From Rhizobiaceae bacterium (GTDB lineage: Bacteria > Pseudomonadota > Alphaproteobacteria > Rhizobiales > Rhizobiaceae), in contig JAMLJD010000032.1 of the NCBI GenBank assembly GCA_023953775.1, forward strand, positions 1-45,304: 45,304 nt of DNA, written 5' to 3'. Shown here one piece after another: positions 19,912 through 29,815 of the stretch. The position numbers were made by a program, and so were the translations under genes. Position 1 is the stretch's first letter. Each line of letters begins with the position of its first letter. The notes under the pieces were generated by a model, which was given only the letters and a program-made list of their open reading frames with translations, was not told where the DNA came from and ran no database searches.

Positions 19912-20785
19912 CCTGGTCGAGCGTTTCGGGGGCGGGCTCGCAACGATCCTGATCGGGCTGGTCGCCGTCTGGCTTGTTGCCATGGTGCTCGCGCCAAACC
20001 TGATGATGATCGACTACGCGCTGAGGCCGAACCTGCCGCCGGCGGCCATCGGCGGGCCGGATGACGTCTATTCGCTCGACAACATCACCTATCTCGCCCA
20101 GGAAAGCGTCCATCGCACGATCTTCTTCAAGACCGTGTGGGCCAGCGCGCTGGTGGCGCTGGCGACGTTCGTCGTCTGCTACCCGCTGGCTTTCTGGCTG
20201 GCGCAGAACGCGACGCCGAACCAGACCGCGGTTGTGCTTATCGCGCTCACGGTGCCGTTCTGGATCAACGAGGTGTTGCGGACGCTGGCCTGGTACATCC
20301 TGCTCGCCTTTCGCGGCCCGCTTAACGCGCTGCTTCTGTCGGTTGGCATCATTGACGAGCCGGTGCGCTGGTACGGCAATGGCGGCGTGCTTGCCGGGAT
20401 GATCTACGCCTACATCCTGTTCATGCTGTTCCCGATCTACAATTCGATCGAGAGTCTCGACAAGTCGCAGCTCGAGGCGGCGCGAGATCTCGGCGCGTCG
20501 ACCCTGCGCATTCACCGGCGGATCGTCATTCCGCACGCCAAGGCGGGCATCGCTACGGGATGCGTCTTCACCTTCATGCTCGCGGCGGGATCCTACGTCG
20601 CGCCGGCGCTGCTTGGCGCGCCGGGCAGCCGCTGGTTCACCGAGATCATCTACAACTGGTTCTTCGAGGGCGGCGACTGGAACCGCGGCGCGGCCTATGC
20701 GCTGGTTCTCCTGGTGCTGTGCCTCCTCGTCGTGCTCCTGGCGCTGCGCATCGCCAGGGTCAACCTCGCGGACGTGGCGAAATGA
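19904..20785 (+). CDS. ABC importer permease, PotB-like
   Basis: This 293-residue inner-membrane protein has about six helices: one near residues 9-29 followed by a large periplasmic loop, then five more. The EAARDLGAS segment is the coupling-helix (EAA) motif that contacts the ATPase. It begins inside the ATPase gene (8-bp overlap) and ends in ATGA with the next permease, so translation is coupled. It pairs with the following gene to form the pore. Confidence 0.92.
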   Translation: MASLVERFGGGLATILIGLVAVWLVAMVLAPNLMMIDYALRPNLPPAAIGGPDDVYSLDNITYLAQESVHRTIFFKTVWASALVALATFVVCYPLAFWLAQNATPNQTAVVLIALTVPFWINEVLRTLAWYILLAFRGPLNALLLSVGIIDEPVRWYGNGGVLAGMIYAYILFMLFPIYNSIESLDKSQLEAARDLGASTLRIHRRIVIPHAKAGIATGCVFTFMLAAGSYVAPALLGAPGSRWFTEIIYNWFFEGGDWNRGAAYALVLLVLCLLVVLLALRIARVNLADVAK

Positions 20786-21582
20786 GGTGGAACGCCGAGG
20801 CGATCCCGCGCTTTCTGTTCGCGCTCTATATGGGCGCCTTCTTCCTCTATCTGTTCGCGCCGCTGGCGGTCATGGGCGCCGCGACCTTCAACGCGAGCCG
20901 GTTTCCGACCGTGACGCCGTGGCGGGGAACCACGCTCGAATGGTTCGCGGCGCTGGCGAAGGACGGCGCGATGTGGCAGGCGCTGTGGACATCGTTCGTG
21001 GTCGCATTCTTCGTCGTCGCCGTGGCATTGCCGGTGGGAACCGCCGCAGCCCTCGTGCTGACCAGCCTGCACGCGCGTGCCCGAAGCCTGCTCTATGCGC
21101 TGATGGTTTCGCCGTTGCTGACGCCCGGTGTGGTCATCGGCATCGCGACGCTGGTGCTGTGGCGCAGGGTCGGTGTCGGCGGCGGCGTGTTCCTGATCGT
21201 GGTCGCCCAGGCGAGTTTCATCATCTGCTACGTGATGCTGATGATCGCGGCACGGCTGCAGCGTTTCGACAGAACCCAGGAAGAAGCGGCACTGGGGCTC
21301 GGGGCATCGAAATTCATGGTGTTCCGGCGGGTGTTGCTGCCGTTCCTGCGGCCGGCGCTCTACGCCGCCGGCGTGCTGGCCGTGCTGCAGTCTATCGAGA
21401 ACTACAACACGACGCTTTTCGTGCGCGGGTTCGACACGCCGCTGACGGTCTATATCGCGACCAAGGTGAGGACCGGCCTGACGCCGGCGGTCAATGCGCT
21501 GGCCCTGATCATGATCGCCGCCACGGTGATCGGCGCGATCGCCTACGAGGTGGCCCGGCGGCGGCAGACCCGACGCGGTTAG
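20782..21582 (+). CDS. ABC importer permease, PotC-like
   Basis: This 266-residue inner-membrane protein has six predicted helices and the coupling motif EEAALGLGAS. Its ATG overlaps the PotB-like stop as ATGA. It is the last gene of the importer operon. The length is normal for PotC, and nothing is missing. Confidence 0.92.
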   Translation: MRWNAEAIPRFLFALYMGAFFLYLFAPLAVMGAATFNASRFPTVTPWRGTTLEWFAALAKDGAMWQALWTSFVVAFFVVAVALPVGTAAALVLTSLHARARSLLYALMVSPLLTPGVVIGIATLVLWRRVGVGGGVFLIVVAQASFIICYVMLMIAARLQRFDRTQEEAALGLGASKFMVFRRVLLPFLRPALYAAGVLAVLQSIENYNTTLFVRGFDTPLTVYIATKVRTGLTPAVNALALIMIAATVIGAIAYEVARRRQTRRG

Positions 21583-21684
21583 GCGTTCAGTTGGCGTTCA
21601 GGTTGATTGTCCTATAAGCAGGTCGAAAAGGGGCAGGATGTCCCGTTGCAAGAAGAGGCGGTGGAAACACCGGCGGACGATAGA

Positions 21685-21951
21685 ATGAACAAGTCTGTTT
21701 ACGTGATCGCGGCCATTTGCGGTTTCCTGGCGACCCCTTCGCTGGCCGCAACGGTCGAAAATACCGGCACCGACCCGGAGATGATCATCGTCACCGAGGA
21801 CGGCAAGCGGACCGAGATCTCGATCGCGGCCGGCGAGACGGTGAATTTCTGCTCGGCAGGCTGCTTCGTGACGATGCCGAATGGCGACCGCGAAGTGCTC
21901 ACCGGCTCCGAAACGCTGGAAATTTCCGGCGGACGAGGGCGGATTCGCTGA
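21685..21951 (+). CDS. Small exported protein of unknown function
   Basis: This 88-residue protein has a clear signal peptide (MNKSVYVIAAICGFLATPSLA, cleavage after A21-A22). The mature part is short, mostly beta by look, and has two cysteines in CSAGC. The ATG at 21685 is chosen because the signal peptide starts there; the frame is open 26 codons further upstream. It stands alone between the importer operon and the UbiA-HAD gene. I do not recognise a family. Confidence 0.65.
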   Translation: MNKSVYVIAAICGFLATPSLAATVENTGTDPEMIIVTEDGKRTEISIAAGETVNFCSAGCFVTMPNGDREVLTGSETLEISGGRGRIR

Positions 21952-22134
21952 ACAAGCAGCCTGCTTCGCGCAGTTTTGCCTTCAACCTTAGCGATTTTTC
22001 TCACAACGTATTAACCCTGCCGGACAATAGACGGCCGGAATCAGCGTTTCCCGGCCGGCCATAAACCGTCAGGTAGCGCAGTTTGCTGTATCCGATTTCC
22101 CGACATTCGCTGATTGGGCAGGGATACGGAACAC

Positions 22135-23571
22135 ATGGATGCGCGGACGGACAGCCGAACCATTCCGCTCGCCGTCGACCTCGACGGGACGCTGATCGCC
22201 ACGGATCTCCTGTGGGAAAGCCTGTTCCTGCTGATCCGGCAAAATCCGCTCTACCTGTTCATGGTTCCGGTGTGGCTGGCGGGCGGCAAGGCGCGGCTCA
22301 AATGCGAGATCGCCAGCCGGGTTGAACTCGACCCGGCGGCGCTGCCGTATCGGCCCGAAATCCTCCAACTGATCAACGATGCGAAGCATGAAGGCCGCAA
22401 GGTCGTGCTCGCGACGGCGTCTCCGGCGAAATTCGCGGATGCGGTCGCAGACCATCTCGGTCTCTTCGACGCGGTCATCTCCACCCGCCCGGCGCTGAAC
22501 CTGGCCTCGTCGGCCAAGAAGGCCGCGCTGGTCGGGAGCTACGGTGAGGCCGGCTTCGACTATGTCGGCAACAGCCGCGCCGACCTGCAGATCTTCGACG
22601 CGGCGCGCCAGGCGATCGTCGTGGCGCCGGACCGCAGCGCGGCGCGCTGGCAGAAACGCCATGAGGCGCGGCTGATCGAAACGCCGAAGCCCGGCGTCAG
22701 GACGCTGCTGAAGATGCTGCGCGTGCATCAGTGGGTGAAGAACGTGCTGATCTTCGTGCCGATGGCGCTGTCGCACGAATATCTCAACATCGACGTCATC
22801 CTGGGCTGTGTGATCGCGTTCTTCGCGTTCAGCGCCGCCGCATCCTCGATCTACATCGTCAACGACTTCTTCGACCTGGCGCTCGACCGGGCGCATCCGA
22901 CCAAGCGCAACCGGCCTTTTGCGAGCGGCATGCTGTCGATGCCGTTCGGCATCGGGGCGGCGGCCGTGCTGCTGGTCACCAGCCTCGCTCTGGGCCTGCT
23001 GCTGCCGCCGCTCTTCATGCTGGTTCTTGTCGGCTACCTGATCGCGACGACCGCCTATTCGCTCGCCCTGAAGCGCATGCTTCTGGTCGATGTGCTGACG
23101 CTCGCCGGTCTCTACACGGTGCGCGTGCTCGCAGGTGCGGCCTCGTCGCCCGGTCTCACCGTGTCGTTCTGGCTGCTCGCCTTCTCGATCTTCTTCTTCC
23201 TGTCGCTGGCGCTCGTCAAACGCTACGTCGAACTCAGGATGACGGCGCTGCCGGAAGGCGAACGGATCGCCGGGCGCGGCTATCGCACCGAAGATCAGGA
23301 GATCATCGCGCAGGCCGGCCTCGCATCGTCGTTCTCGGCGGCACTCGTGCTGGCGCTCTACATGCAGAGCGACACGATCAGCGACCTCTACGTTCATCCG
23401 TGGATGATCTGGCCGCTGTCGCCGATCATCCTCTACCTGACCATGCGCATCTGGATCCTTGCGCGGCGCGATGAAATGCACGACGACCCGATCGTCTTCA
23501 TCATCCGCGACTGGCGCAGCCAGACCGTTGCGATCCTCGGCGCGCTCCTCCTCGTTGCGGGCACAATCTAG
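22135..23571 (+). CDS. HAD-UbiA fusion, decaprenyl-phosphate phosphoribosyltransferase-like
   Basis: This 478-residue protein has two domains. Residues 1-190 form a HAD hydrolase with DLDGT (nucleophile D15, D17), LATAS, a KK pair and GNSRADLQI. Residues 200-478 form a UbiA prenyltransferase with about eight helices, carrying NDFFDLALDRAHPTKR (N243, D247, D251) and YSLALKR. The DxxxDRxHPxKR form is that of mycobacterial Rv3806c, which moves phosphoribose from PRPP to polyprenyl phosphate. The fused HAD could remove the 5-phosphate, a step done by a separate protein in mycobacteria. The ATG at 22135 has GGA five bases upstream; a TTG seven codons earlier is in frame. It is the first gene of the plus-strand cluster, 2 bp before the DprE1-like gene. 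Confidence 0.85.
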   Translation: MDARTDSRTIPLAVDLDGTLIATDLLWESLFLLIRQNPLYLFMVPVWLAGGKARLKCEIASRVELDPAALPYRPEILQLINDAKHEGRKVVLATASPAKFADAVADHLGLFDAVISTRPALNLASSAKKAALVGSYGEAGFDYVGNSRADLQIFDAARQAIVVAPDRSAARWQKRHEARLIETPKPGVRTLLKMLRVHQWVKNVLIFVPMALSHEYLNIDVILGCVIAFFAFSAAASSIYIVNDFFDLALDRAHPTKRNRPFASGMLSMPFGIGAAAVLLVTSLALGLLLPPLFMLVLVGYLIATTAYSLALKRMLLVDVLTLAGLYTVRVLAGAASSPGLTVSFWLLAFSIFFFLSLALVKRYVELRMTALPEGERIAGRGYRTEDQEIIAQAGLASSFSAALVLALYMQSDTISDLYVHPWMIWPLSPIILYLTMRIWILARRDEMHDDPIVFIIRDWRSQTVAILGALLLVAGTI

Positions 23572-23573
23572 CG

Positions 23574-24926
23574 ATGAGAGATCTTCATACCAGCTTCGGT
23601 CTTCCGCATGCCGGCGCGCCGCGCGTCACGGATGCCGCCGACGGCATCGGCCTGCTGGGCAGCGGCAAGGCGCGCGCCGACAGCCTGCTTGCCTACGGGA
23701 ACGGCCGCTCCTACGGCGATACCTGCCTCAACGCGTCGGGAACGCTTATCGACATGCGGTCGGCCGACACGCTTTTGTCATTCGATGCCCAGGCCGGCCT
23801 GATCGAGGCGGAAGCCGGACTGATGCTGTCCGACATCATCGCCTATGCCGCGCCCTCGGGCTGGTTTCCGGCGGTCGTCCCGGGCACCCGGTTCGTCACG
23901 CTGGGCGGGGCGATCGCCAACGACGTTCACGGCAAGAACCATCACCGGCGCGGCACCTTCGGGAAGCACGTCGAGAGCCTGCGCCTGGCTAGGTCCGACG
24001 GCACCGTGGTCGAGTGCAGCCGTACGGAGAATGTCGACCTGTTTTCCGCGACGATCGGCGGAATGGGCCTGACGGGCCTGATCCTGTCCGCCAAGCTGCG
24101 CCTGATGCGGGTCGGCTCGCTCGATGTCGAAGAGCGGGTGACGCGATTCGGAAGCCTCGAGGAATATCTCGACATCGCGGCCGACGCCGACCTCGAGAAC
24201 GAATATGCGGTGGCATGGATCGACCAGCTTGCCAGGGGCAAGCGGCAAGGACGCGGGCTGCTCCTGACCGGCAATCATGCGAGCGAGGGCCGGCTCGACG
24301 GGACGACGTCGCGGTCGATGCTCGCCGTTCCATTCCGTTCGCCGGTCAACGTCCTCAGCCGACCGTTCCTGAAGCTCTTCAACGAAGCGTATTTTCGAGG
24401 CAAAAGCCGCCGGAGCGGGCCGGGGCTCTCGTCGTGGGCGTCGTTCTTCTTTCCGCTCGACGGGGTGCGCAACTGGAACCGGCTCTACGGGCCACGCGGG
24501 CTCCTGCAGCACCAGAGCGTCGTACCGGACGCCGAAGCGCATCGCGCGCTGCCGCTGCTGTTCAAGGCTGCGCGGGATGCGGGCCACGGCTCGTTCCTGA
24601 CGGTGCTCAAGCGGTTCGGAGACGTCGCGTCGCCTGGCATGCTGTCGTTTCCGCGGCCGGGCTACACGCTGACGCTCGATTTTCCCAACCGGGGACCGCG
24701 GACCATGGCGCTGATGGCCGAGCTCGACAGGATCACGGTCGAGGCGGGCGGCGCCGTCAATCCTTACAAGGACGCGCGCATGAGCGCCGCCGTGTTCAGG
24801 GCGTCGTTTCCCGACTGGAGGCGGGTCGAGGCGCTGCGGGACCCGGCGTTCGTTTCGGATTTCTGGCGCCGGACGGCACTCGCCCTGCAGGCGCAGGACG
24901 TACCGATCCGCGAGGCCGCAGAATAG
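23574..24926 (+). CDS. FAD-binding oxidoreductase, DprE1-like (polyprenyl-phosphoryl ribose oxidase type)
   Basis: This 450-residue enzyme has an N-terminal PCMH FAD domain and a C-terminal ALO/VAO-type substrate domain. YGNGRSYGD near residue 41 and DVHGKNHH with GTFGKHVES near 120-135 are close to DprE1, which oxidises C2 of decaprenyl-phosphoryl ribose. The catalytic lysine of DprE1 (K418) aligns with K399 in YKDAR. The cysteine hit by benzothiazinones (C387) aligns with T367 in LTLDFP. It starts 2 bp after the UbiA-HAD stop. A classical DprE2 reductase is not seen next to it, but an SDR lies two genes on. The expected product is a 2-keto pentose on a polyprenyl carrier. Confidence 0.85.
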   Translation: MRDLHTSFGLPHAGAPRVTDAADGIGLLGSGKARADSLLAYGNGRSYGDTCLNASGTLIDMRSADTLLSFDAQAGLIEAEAGLMLSDIIAYAAPSGWFPAVVPGTRFVTLGGAIANDVHGKNHHRRGTFGKHVESLRLARSDGTVVECSRTENVDLFSATIGGMGLTGLILSAKLRLMRVGSLDVEERVTRFGSLEEYLDIAADADLENEYAVAWIDQLARGKRQGRGLLLTGNHASEGRLDGTTSRSMLAVPFRSPVNVLSRPFLKLFNEAYFRGKSRRSGPGLSSWASFFFPLDGVRNWNRLYGPRGLLQHQSVVPDAEAHRALPLLFKAARDAGHGSFLTVLKRFGDVASPGMLSFPRPGYTLTLDFPNRGPRTMALMAELDRITVEAGGAVNPYKDARMSAAVFRASFPDWRRVEALRDPAFVSDFWRRTALALQAQDVPIREAAE

Positions 24927-25002
24927 CAGACCATTACAATTCCGGCGTGCGGATTCACGAAAGATTCCGGAATTCACGCTAGGGAAGGACAGGGTGCGGG
25001 AC

Positions 25003-25437
25003 ATGAAATATCTGGCTTTCATACTCTTTACCGTGATGACCAACGCGGCGGCGCAGCTCATGCTGAAGCAGGGCATGATGTCGCTCGGCTCGATCAGCTT
25101 CTCAGGCGGGAATCCGATCCTGAAGATCCTGACGATCGTCTTCAGCCCGTGGGTTTTCGCCGGGTTGTGCACCTTTGTCATCTCGATGGCGTCGCATCTC
25201 TACGTGCTGTCGAAGGTCGAACTCTCGTTCGCCTATCCGTTCCTGAGCCTTGCCTATGTCGCGGTCGCCGTCTTCGCCTATTTCATCTTCCGCGAGGACC
25301 TGAACGCCTACCGGATTGCCGGCATCGCCTTCATCTGCGTCGGCACGATCCTGATCGCACAGGGCGGTACCCGGACCACGGACGATGTCGTCCACCTCAC
25401 CACCGATCCCATCAAGACCAGCGAGCTTGCGAAATGA
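25003..25437 (+). CDS. Small four-helix EamA/ArnE-like membrane protein, possible lipid-sugar flippase
   Basis: This 144-residue protein has four hydrophobic helices (about 4-20, 40-62, 72-92, 98-118) and a short hydrophilic tail. It resembles half-size EamA/SMR proteins such as ArnE and ArnF, which flip polyprenyl-phosphate sugars as pairs. VELSFAYPFLSLAYV matches the conserved SMR-like segment. The ATG at 25003 has an AGGG upstream; a GTG three codons earlier (24994) is an alternative with a better Shine-Dalgarno. The stop overlaps the SDR start as ATGA. Placed between sugar-lipid enzymes, a flippase role is plausible but unproven. Confidence 0.75.
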   Translation: MKYLAFILFTVMTNAAAQLMLKQGMMSLGSISFSGGNPILKILTIVFSPWVFAGLCTFVISMASHLYVLSKVELSFAYPFLSLAYVAVAVFAYFIFREDLNAYRIAGIAFICVGTILIAQGGTRTTDDVVHLTTDPIKTSELAK

Positions 25438-26444
25438 GACACATCATCTTCGGCGGCGACGGTTTCGTCGGCCGTCACCTTGCCCCCAAACTCGTCGCGG
25501 ATGGCGAGGAAGTCATTGTCGCCGACATCGCAAAGGGCGAGTTTCCGCACTATCGTACGGCCCGCTGGGTCCGCTGCGACGTGACCGACCCTGCCTCGGT
25601 CGCCAATGTCGGCATCAGGCCTGACGACATGGTCTACAACCTGTCGGCCAAGATGCTGTCGCCGATCCAGGTGCGGGCGAAGCGGCACGATTTCTTCTTT
25701 CCGGTGAATTATCACGGGACGGTCAACATCATCGATGCGATGGACGAGGCCGGCGCGCCCAATCTCGTCCACTTCACCACCGACATGGTCTACGGTCATA
25801 CCGTGACCTATCCGATGACCGAGGATCACCCGGTCGCGCCGCTCGGCGAATACGGACTGTCGAAGTGGAAGACCGAAGAGCTGGCGCATGAATGGCGCGA
25901 GCGCGGCATGAACATTTCGCTGTTCCGCCCGCGCCTGATCATCGGACCCGGACGGCTGGGTATCCTCGAAAAGCTGTTCAAGCTGATCGACTACAACCTG
26001 CCGGTGCCTATGATCGGTTCGGGAAAGAATCCCTACCAGTTCATCTCTGTGTTCGACTGCGCCGAAGCCGCGCGGCTGGCATGGAAGGCCGGCGTGCCGA
26101 ACGAAGCCTACAATCTTGGCTCGCTCAATCCGCCGCCGGTGCGCAAGCTTCTCGGCGACCTGATCAAGCATGCAGGATCGAAGTCGTTGCTGGTGCCAAC
26201 CCCCGGCTGGGCGGTGAAGCGCACGCTCGACCTGCTCGACCTGATGAACCTGCCGATCATGGATCCCGAGCAGTATCTGATCGCCGACGAGGAATGCGTC
26301 CTCGACGTCTCGAAGGGCGAGCGCGATCTCGGCTGGGTGCCGCAGTATCGCGACGAGGACATGCTGATCGCGGCCTATGACGAATACCGGACCAAGAAGG
26401 ACGGCAAGGCCGTCGCCGGCGCCGCGCACGTGCCGGCAGAATAG
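25434..26444 (+). CDS. NAD-dependent epimerase/dehydratase (extended SDR)
   Basis: This 336-residue enzyme has the nucleotide-binding motif GGDGFVG (G7, G10, G13) and the catalytic YGLSK (Y140, K144) with TTDMVYG before it. The family acts on nucleotide sugars or lipid-linked sugars as epimerase, dehydratase or reductase. It is translationally coupled to the EamA-like gene (ATGA). Within this cluster it could reduce the keto sugar made by the DprE1-like enzyme or prepare it for the aminotransferase. The substrate is inference. Confidence 0.85.
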   Translation: MRHIIFGGDGFVGRHLAPKLVADGEEVIVADIAKGEFPHYRTARWVRCDVTDPASVANVGIRPDDMVYNLSAKMLSPIQVRAKRHDFFFPVNYHGTVNIIDAMDEAGAPNLVHFTTDMVYGHTVTYPMTEDHPVAPLGEYGLSKWKTEELAHEWRERGMNISLFRPRLIIGPGRLGILEKLFKLIDYNLPVPMIGSGKNPYQFISVFDCAEAARLAWKAGVPNEAYNLGSLNPPPVRKLLGDLIKHAGSKSLLVPTPGWAVKRTLDLLDLMNLPIMDPEQYLIADEECVLDVSKGERDLGWVPQYRDEDMLIAAYDEYRTKKDGKAVAGAAHVPAE

Positions 26445-26453
26445 GAGATATCG

Positions 26454-27926
<1,473 letters not shown>

Positions 27927-27951
27927 GCGGCGACACCGCCGACCCAACGAC

Positions 27952-27979
27952 AAGGCCGGGCGCAAGCCCGGCCTTTTTT
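27952..27979 (+). terminator. Rho-independent terminator at the convergence of the glycan cluster
   Basis: A perfect 10-bp stem AAGGCCGGGC/GCCCGGCCTT (27952-27961 and 27966-27975) with a GCAA tetraloop is followed by T6. It is 25 bp after the aminotransferase stop. On the minus strand no good T-run follows the stem, so it mainly ends plus-strand transcripts. Confidence 0.93.
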
Positions 27980-28011
27980 GTGGCGCCTACAATGTGCCGC
28001 CGTGCGGCTTC

Positions 28012-29772
28012 CTACTGTGAAAGATCGCCGAAGCGCGGATGGATGAAGGCGTCGAAGCATGCGTCCAGCGTGATGCGGCGGTGGGACTTCATGGCCGGCG
28101 CGTAAAGATTATGCAGCGCGTTGTTGGCCGTGGTCAGCGGGCAGGTTGGCAACAGAATGAGGTCCGCCGCCTCGATCGCCGCTATCTCCTCGGGCGAAGG
28201 ATCGGGGACGGCGCGGCTCGGGTCCGCGCCGATCGCCAGATGGAGTGGCGCCCTGCGATCCATCAGCCATGCAAACGGGTTGACGAAGTTGATGTTCATG
28301 ACCGTCTCGAAGCGAATGCCATTGCGCTGCTCGAGGCGCCTGATGTCAGTGACGGCTCGGTCGACGGCCATCAGGTGGTCGAGCTGGAAGTCGAGACCGG
28401 AATAGAAGATGAATTCCGGCAGTTCCCCGATCTCGACGAAGCCCTCGTAGGTGCCGCGGTGGTCGGGATAGAAGCCGAGCATCTTCTCGGCGCGCGCCAT
28501 GATCTCCGGCCTCGCATTGACCTGGCCCAGGGTGCGCAGATTGTCGTTGGCGAGCGGCACGTTCTTGATCGCGCCGAGATAGGTGCGCGCGGCTTCCTGG
28601 GTGGTGTTGACGATAGGCGGCAAGGCAGCGGCAGCCGACAAGAGGAGGCAGAGGCCGAGGACGGGTGGCTTGCCGAACAGCTCGCCCCACGACGTGGAGA
28701 ACATCCAGACCAGCGCCGGCCAGACGAAGATCAGTGCCTGGCTGCCCGTATTCTGTGTCTCGAAGAAGATGCCGGCGAAGAGGATCGCCGCCAGCCAGAA
28801 TGCCGGGCGATCGACAAGAGCCGCGATCCCTGCGAAGGACGGCCGACGGACGAGGCCGCCAAGCTGGTCGCGCAACGCGCGCCGCTGGTGCCAGATGAGC
28901 ACGAGGACGAGAATTCCGGCCGGGGCGACGATGCCGAAAGTGTGCGACGCGGCCTGGAGGAAGCGCGGCGCGAGGCTGCCCGAATTCATCTCGACCAGAG
29001 TCAGTATGTCGATCGCATACTGCGAGACGAAGCCGGTGGTCAGTTCCATCACCCCGAGCAATGCGAAGAACGCCGCCGCGGCGCCGACGGCCGTCATGAA
29101 CGCGATGCGGCCTGCCGCGAAGGCGAAGGCGCACAGCATCAGGCCGGAGATGAAGCCGGTGATCTTGGTCAGGAACAGCGCCGTCATCGCCGCCACGACG
29201 ACGACCGCAAGCAGCCGCTGCGCGCGGACGAACAGCAGACCGACGGTCAGCACGTAAAGCAATTGGCAGACCTGGCGGTTGTAGATACCGAAGCCGTCCG
29301 AGCCCGGGTAGGGATAGTAGCTGCGCGTGTTGAAGGGCAGCAGCGAGAAGACGAGGAACGGGACCAGCAGCGCCAGCGCGGTCATGCGGGATCGCCGGTC
29401 GAGGCGCATCAGCGTCAGCGCCATCAGAGGCGCAGTAATGGCGAGCAGCGACCAATGAACCAGTAGCAGCGGCTGCGCCTGGGGAAAGATCTCTGTGCCC
29501 GCCGCGAACAGGTAGTAGCCGAGCGGTCCCACCGGCGCGAAGAAGTCGACGGTGGACACCTGGCCGGTGAAGATGCGGTTGGCTGCGTCGAAATAGACGA
29601 CAAGGTCCCAGTACATTGCGCCGATCGGCACGCGGAGCGGCAGCGAAAGCAGGATGGCAGCGATGGCGACCGCCAGCGCGAGAATGGCCGACGGGCGCAG
29701 CAGCGACGTGGCGGTTCCGCCGCGTTTGCGTGAGGGGGCCTGGCCCGCCGGATGATCCATGACGTCGCTCAT
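28012..29772 (-). CDS. Polytopic membrane protein, probable GT-C-type glycosyltransferase
   Basis: This 586-residue protein has about ten or eleven hydrophobic helices in residues 26-395, then a soluble C-terminal domain of about 190 residues. The first periplasmic loop has MYWDLVVYFDAANRI with D56 and D62, followed by FFAPVGPLGYYLF. This layout is typical of GT-C enzymes, which take sugars from polyprenyl phosphates. No close family is recognised. GAGAAG lies upstream of the ATG. It is the last of three minus-strand genes and faces the UbiA-DprE1 group. It is the best candidate for the final sugar transfer in the periplasm. Confidence 0.7.
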   Translation of the reverse strand: MSDVMDHPAGQAPSRKRGGTATSLLRPSAILALAVAIAAILLSLPLRVPIGAMYWDLVVYFDAANRIFTGQVSTVDFFAPVGPLGYYLFAAGTEIFPQAQPLLLVHWSLLAITAPLMALTLMRLDRRSRMTALALLVPFLVFSLLPFNTRSYYPYPGSDGFGIYNRQVCQLLYVLTVGLLFVRAQRLLAVVVVAAMTALFLTKITGFISGLMLCAFAFAAGRIAFMTAVGAAAAFFALLGVMELTTGFVSQYAIDILTLVEMNSGSLAPRFLQAASHTFGIVAPAGILVLVLIWHQRRALRDQLGGLVRRPSFAGIAALVDRPAFWLAAILFAGIFFETQNTGSQALIFVWPALVWMFSTSWGELFGKPPVLGLCLLLSAAAALPPIVNTTQEAARTYLGAIKNVPLANDNLRTLGQVNARPEIMARAEKMLGFYPDHRGTYEGFVEIGELPEFIFYSGLDFQLDHLMAVDRAVTDIRRLEQRNGIRFETVMNINFVNPFAWLMDRRAPLHLAIGADPSRAVPDPSPEEIAAIEAADLILLPTCPLTTANNALHNLYAPAMKSHRRITLDACFDAFIHPRFGDLSQ

Positions 29773-29815
29773 AGCGTTGCTTCTCGTTCCTCAAACCATC
29801 TGGTTGCGGCCGACT

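Noticed and set aside
22069..23481. 470-codon minus-strand frame
   Set aside because: Antisense to the UbiA-HAD gene. Composition is R/Q/E-rich shadow sequence.
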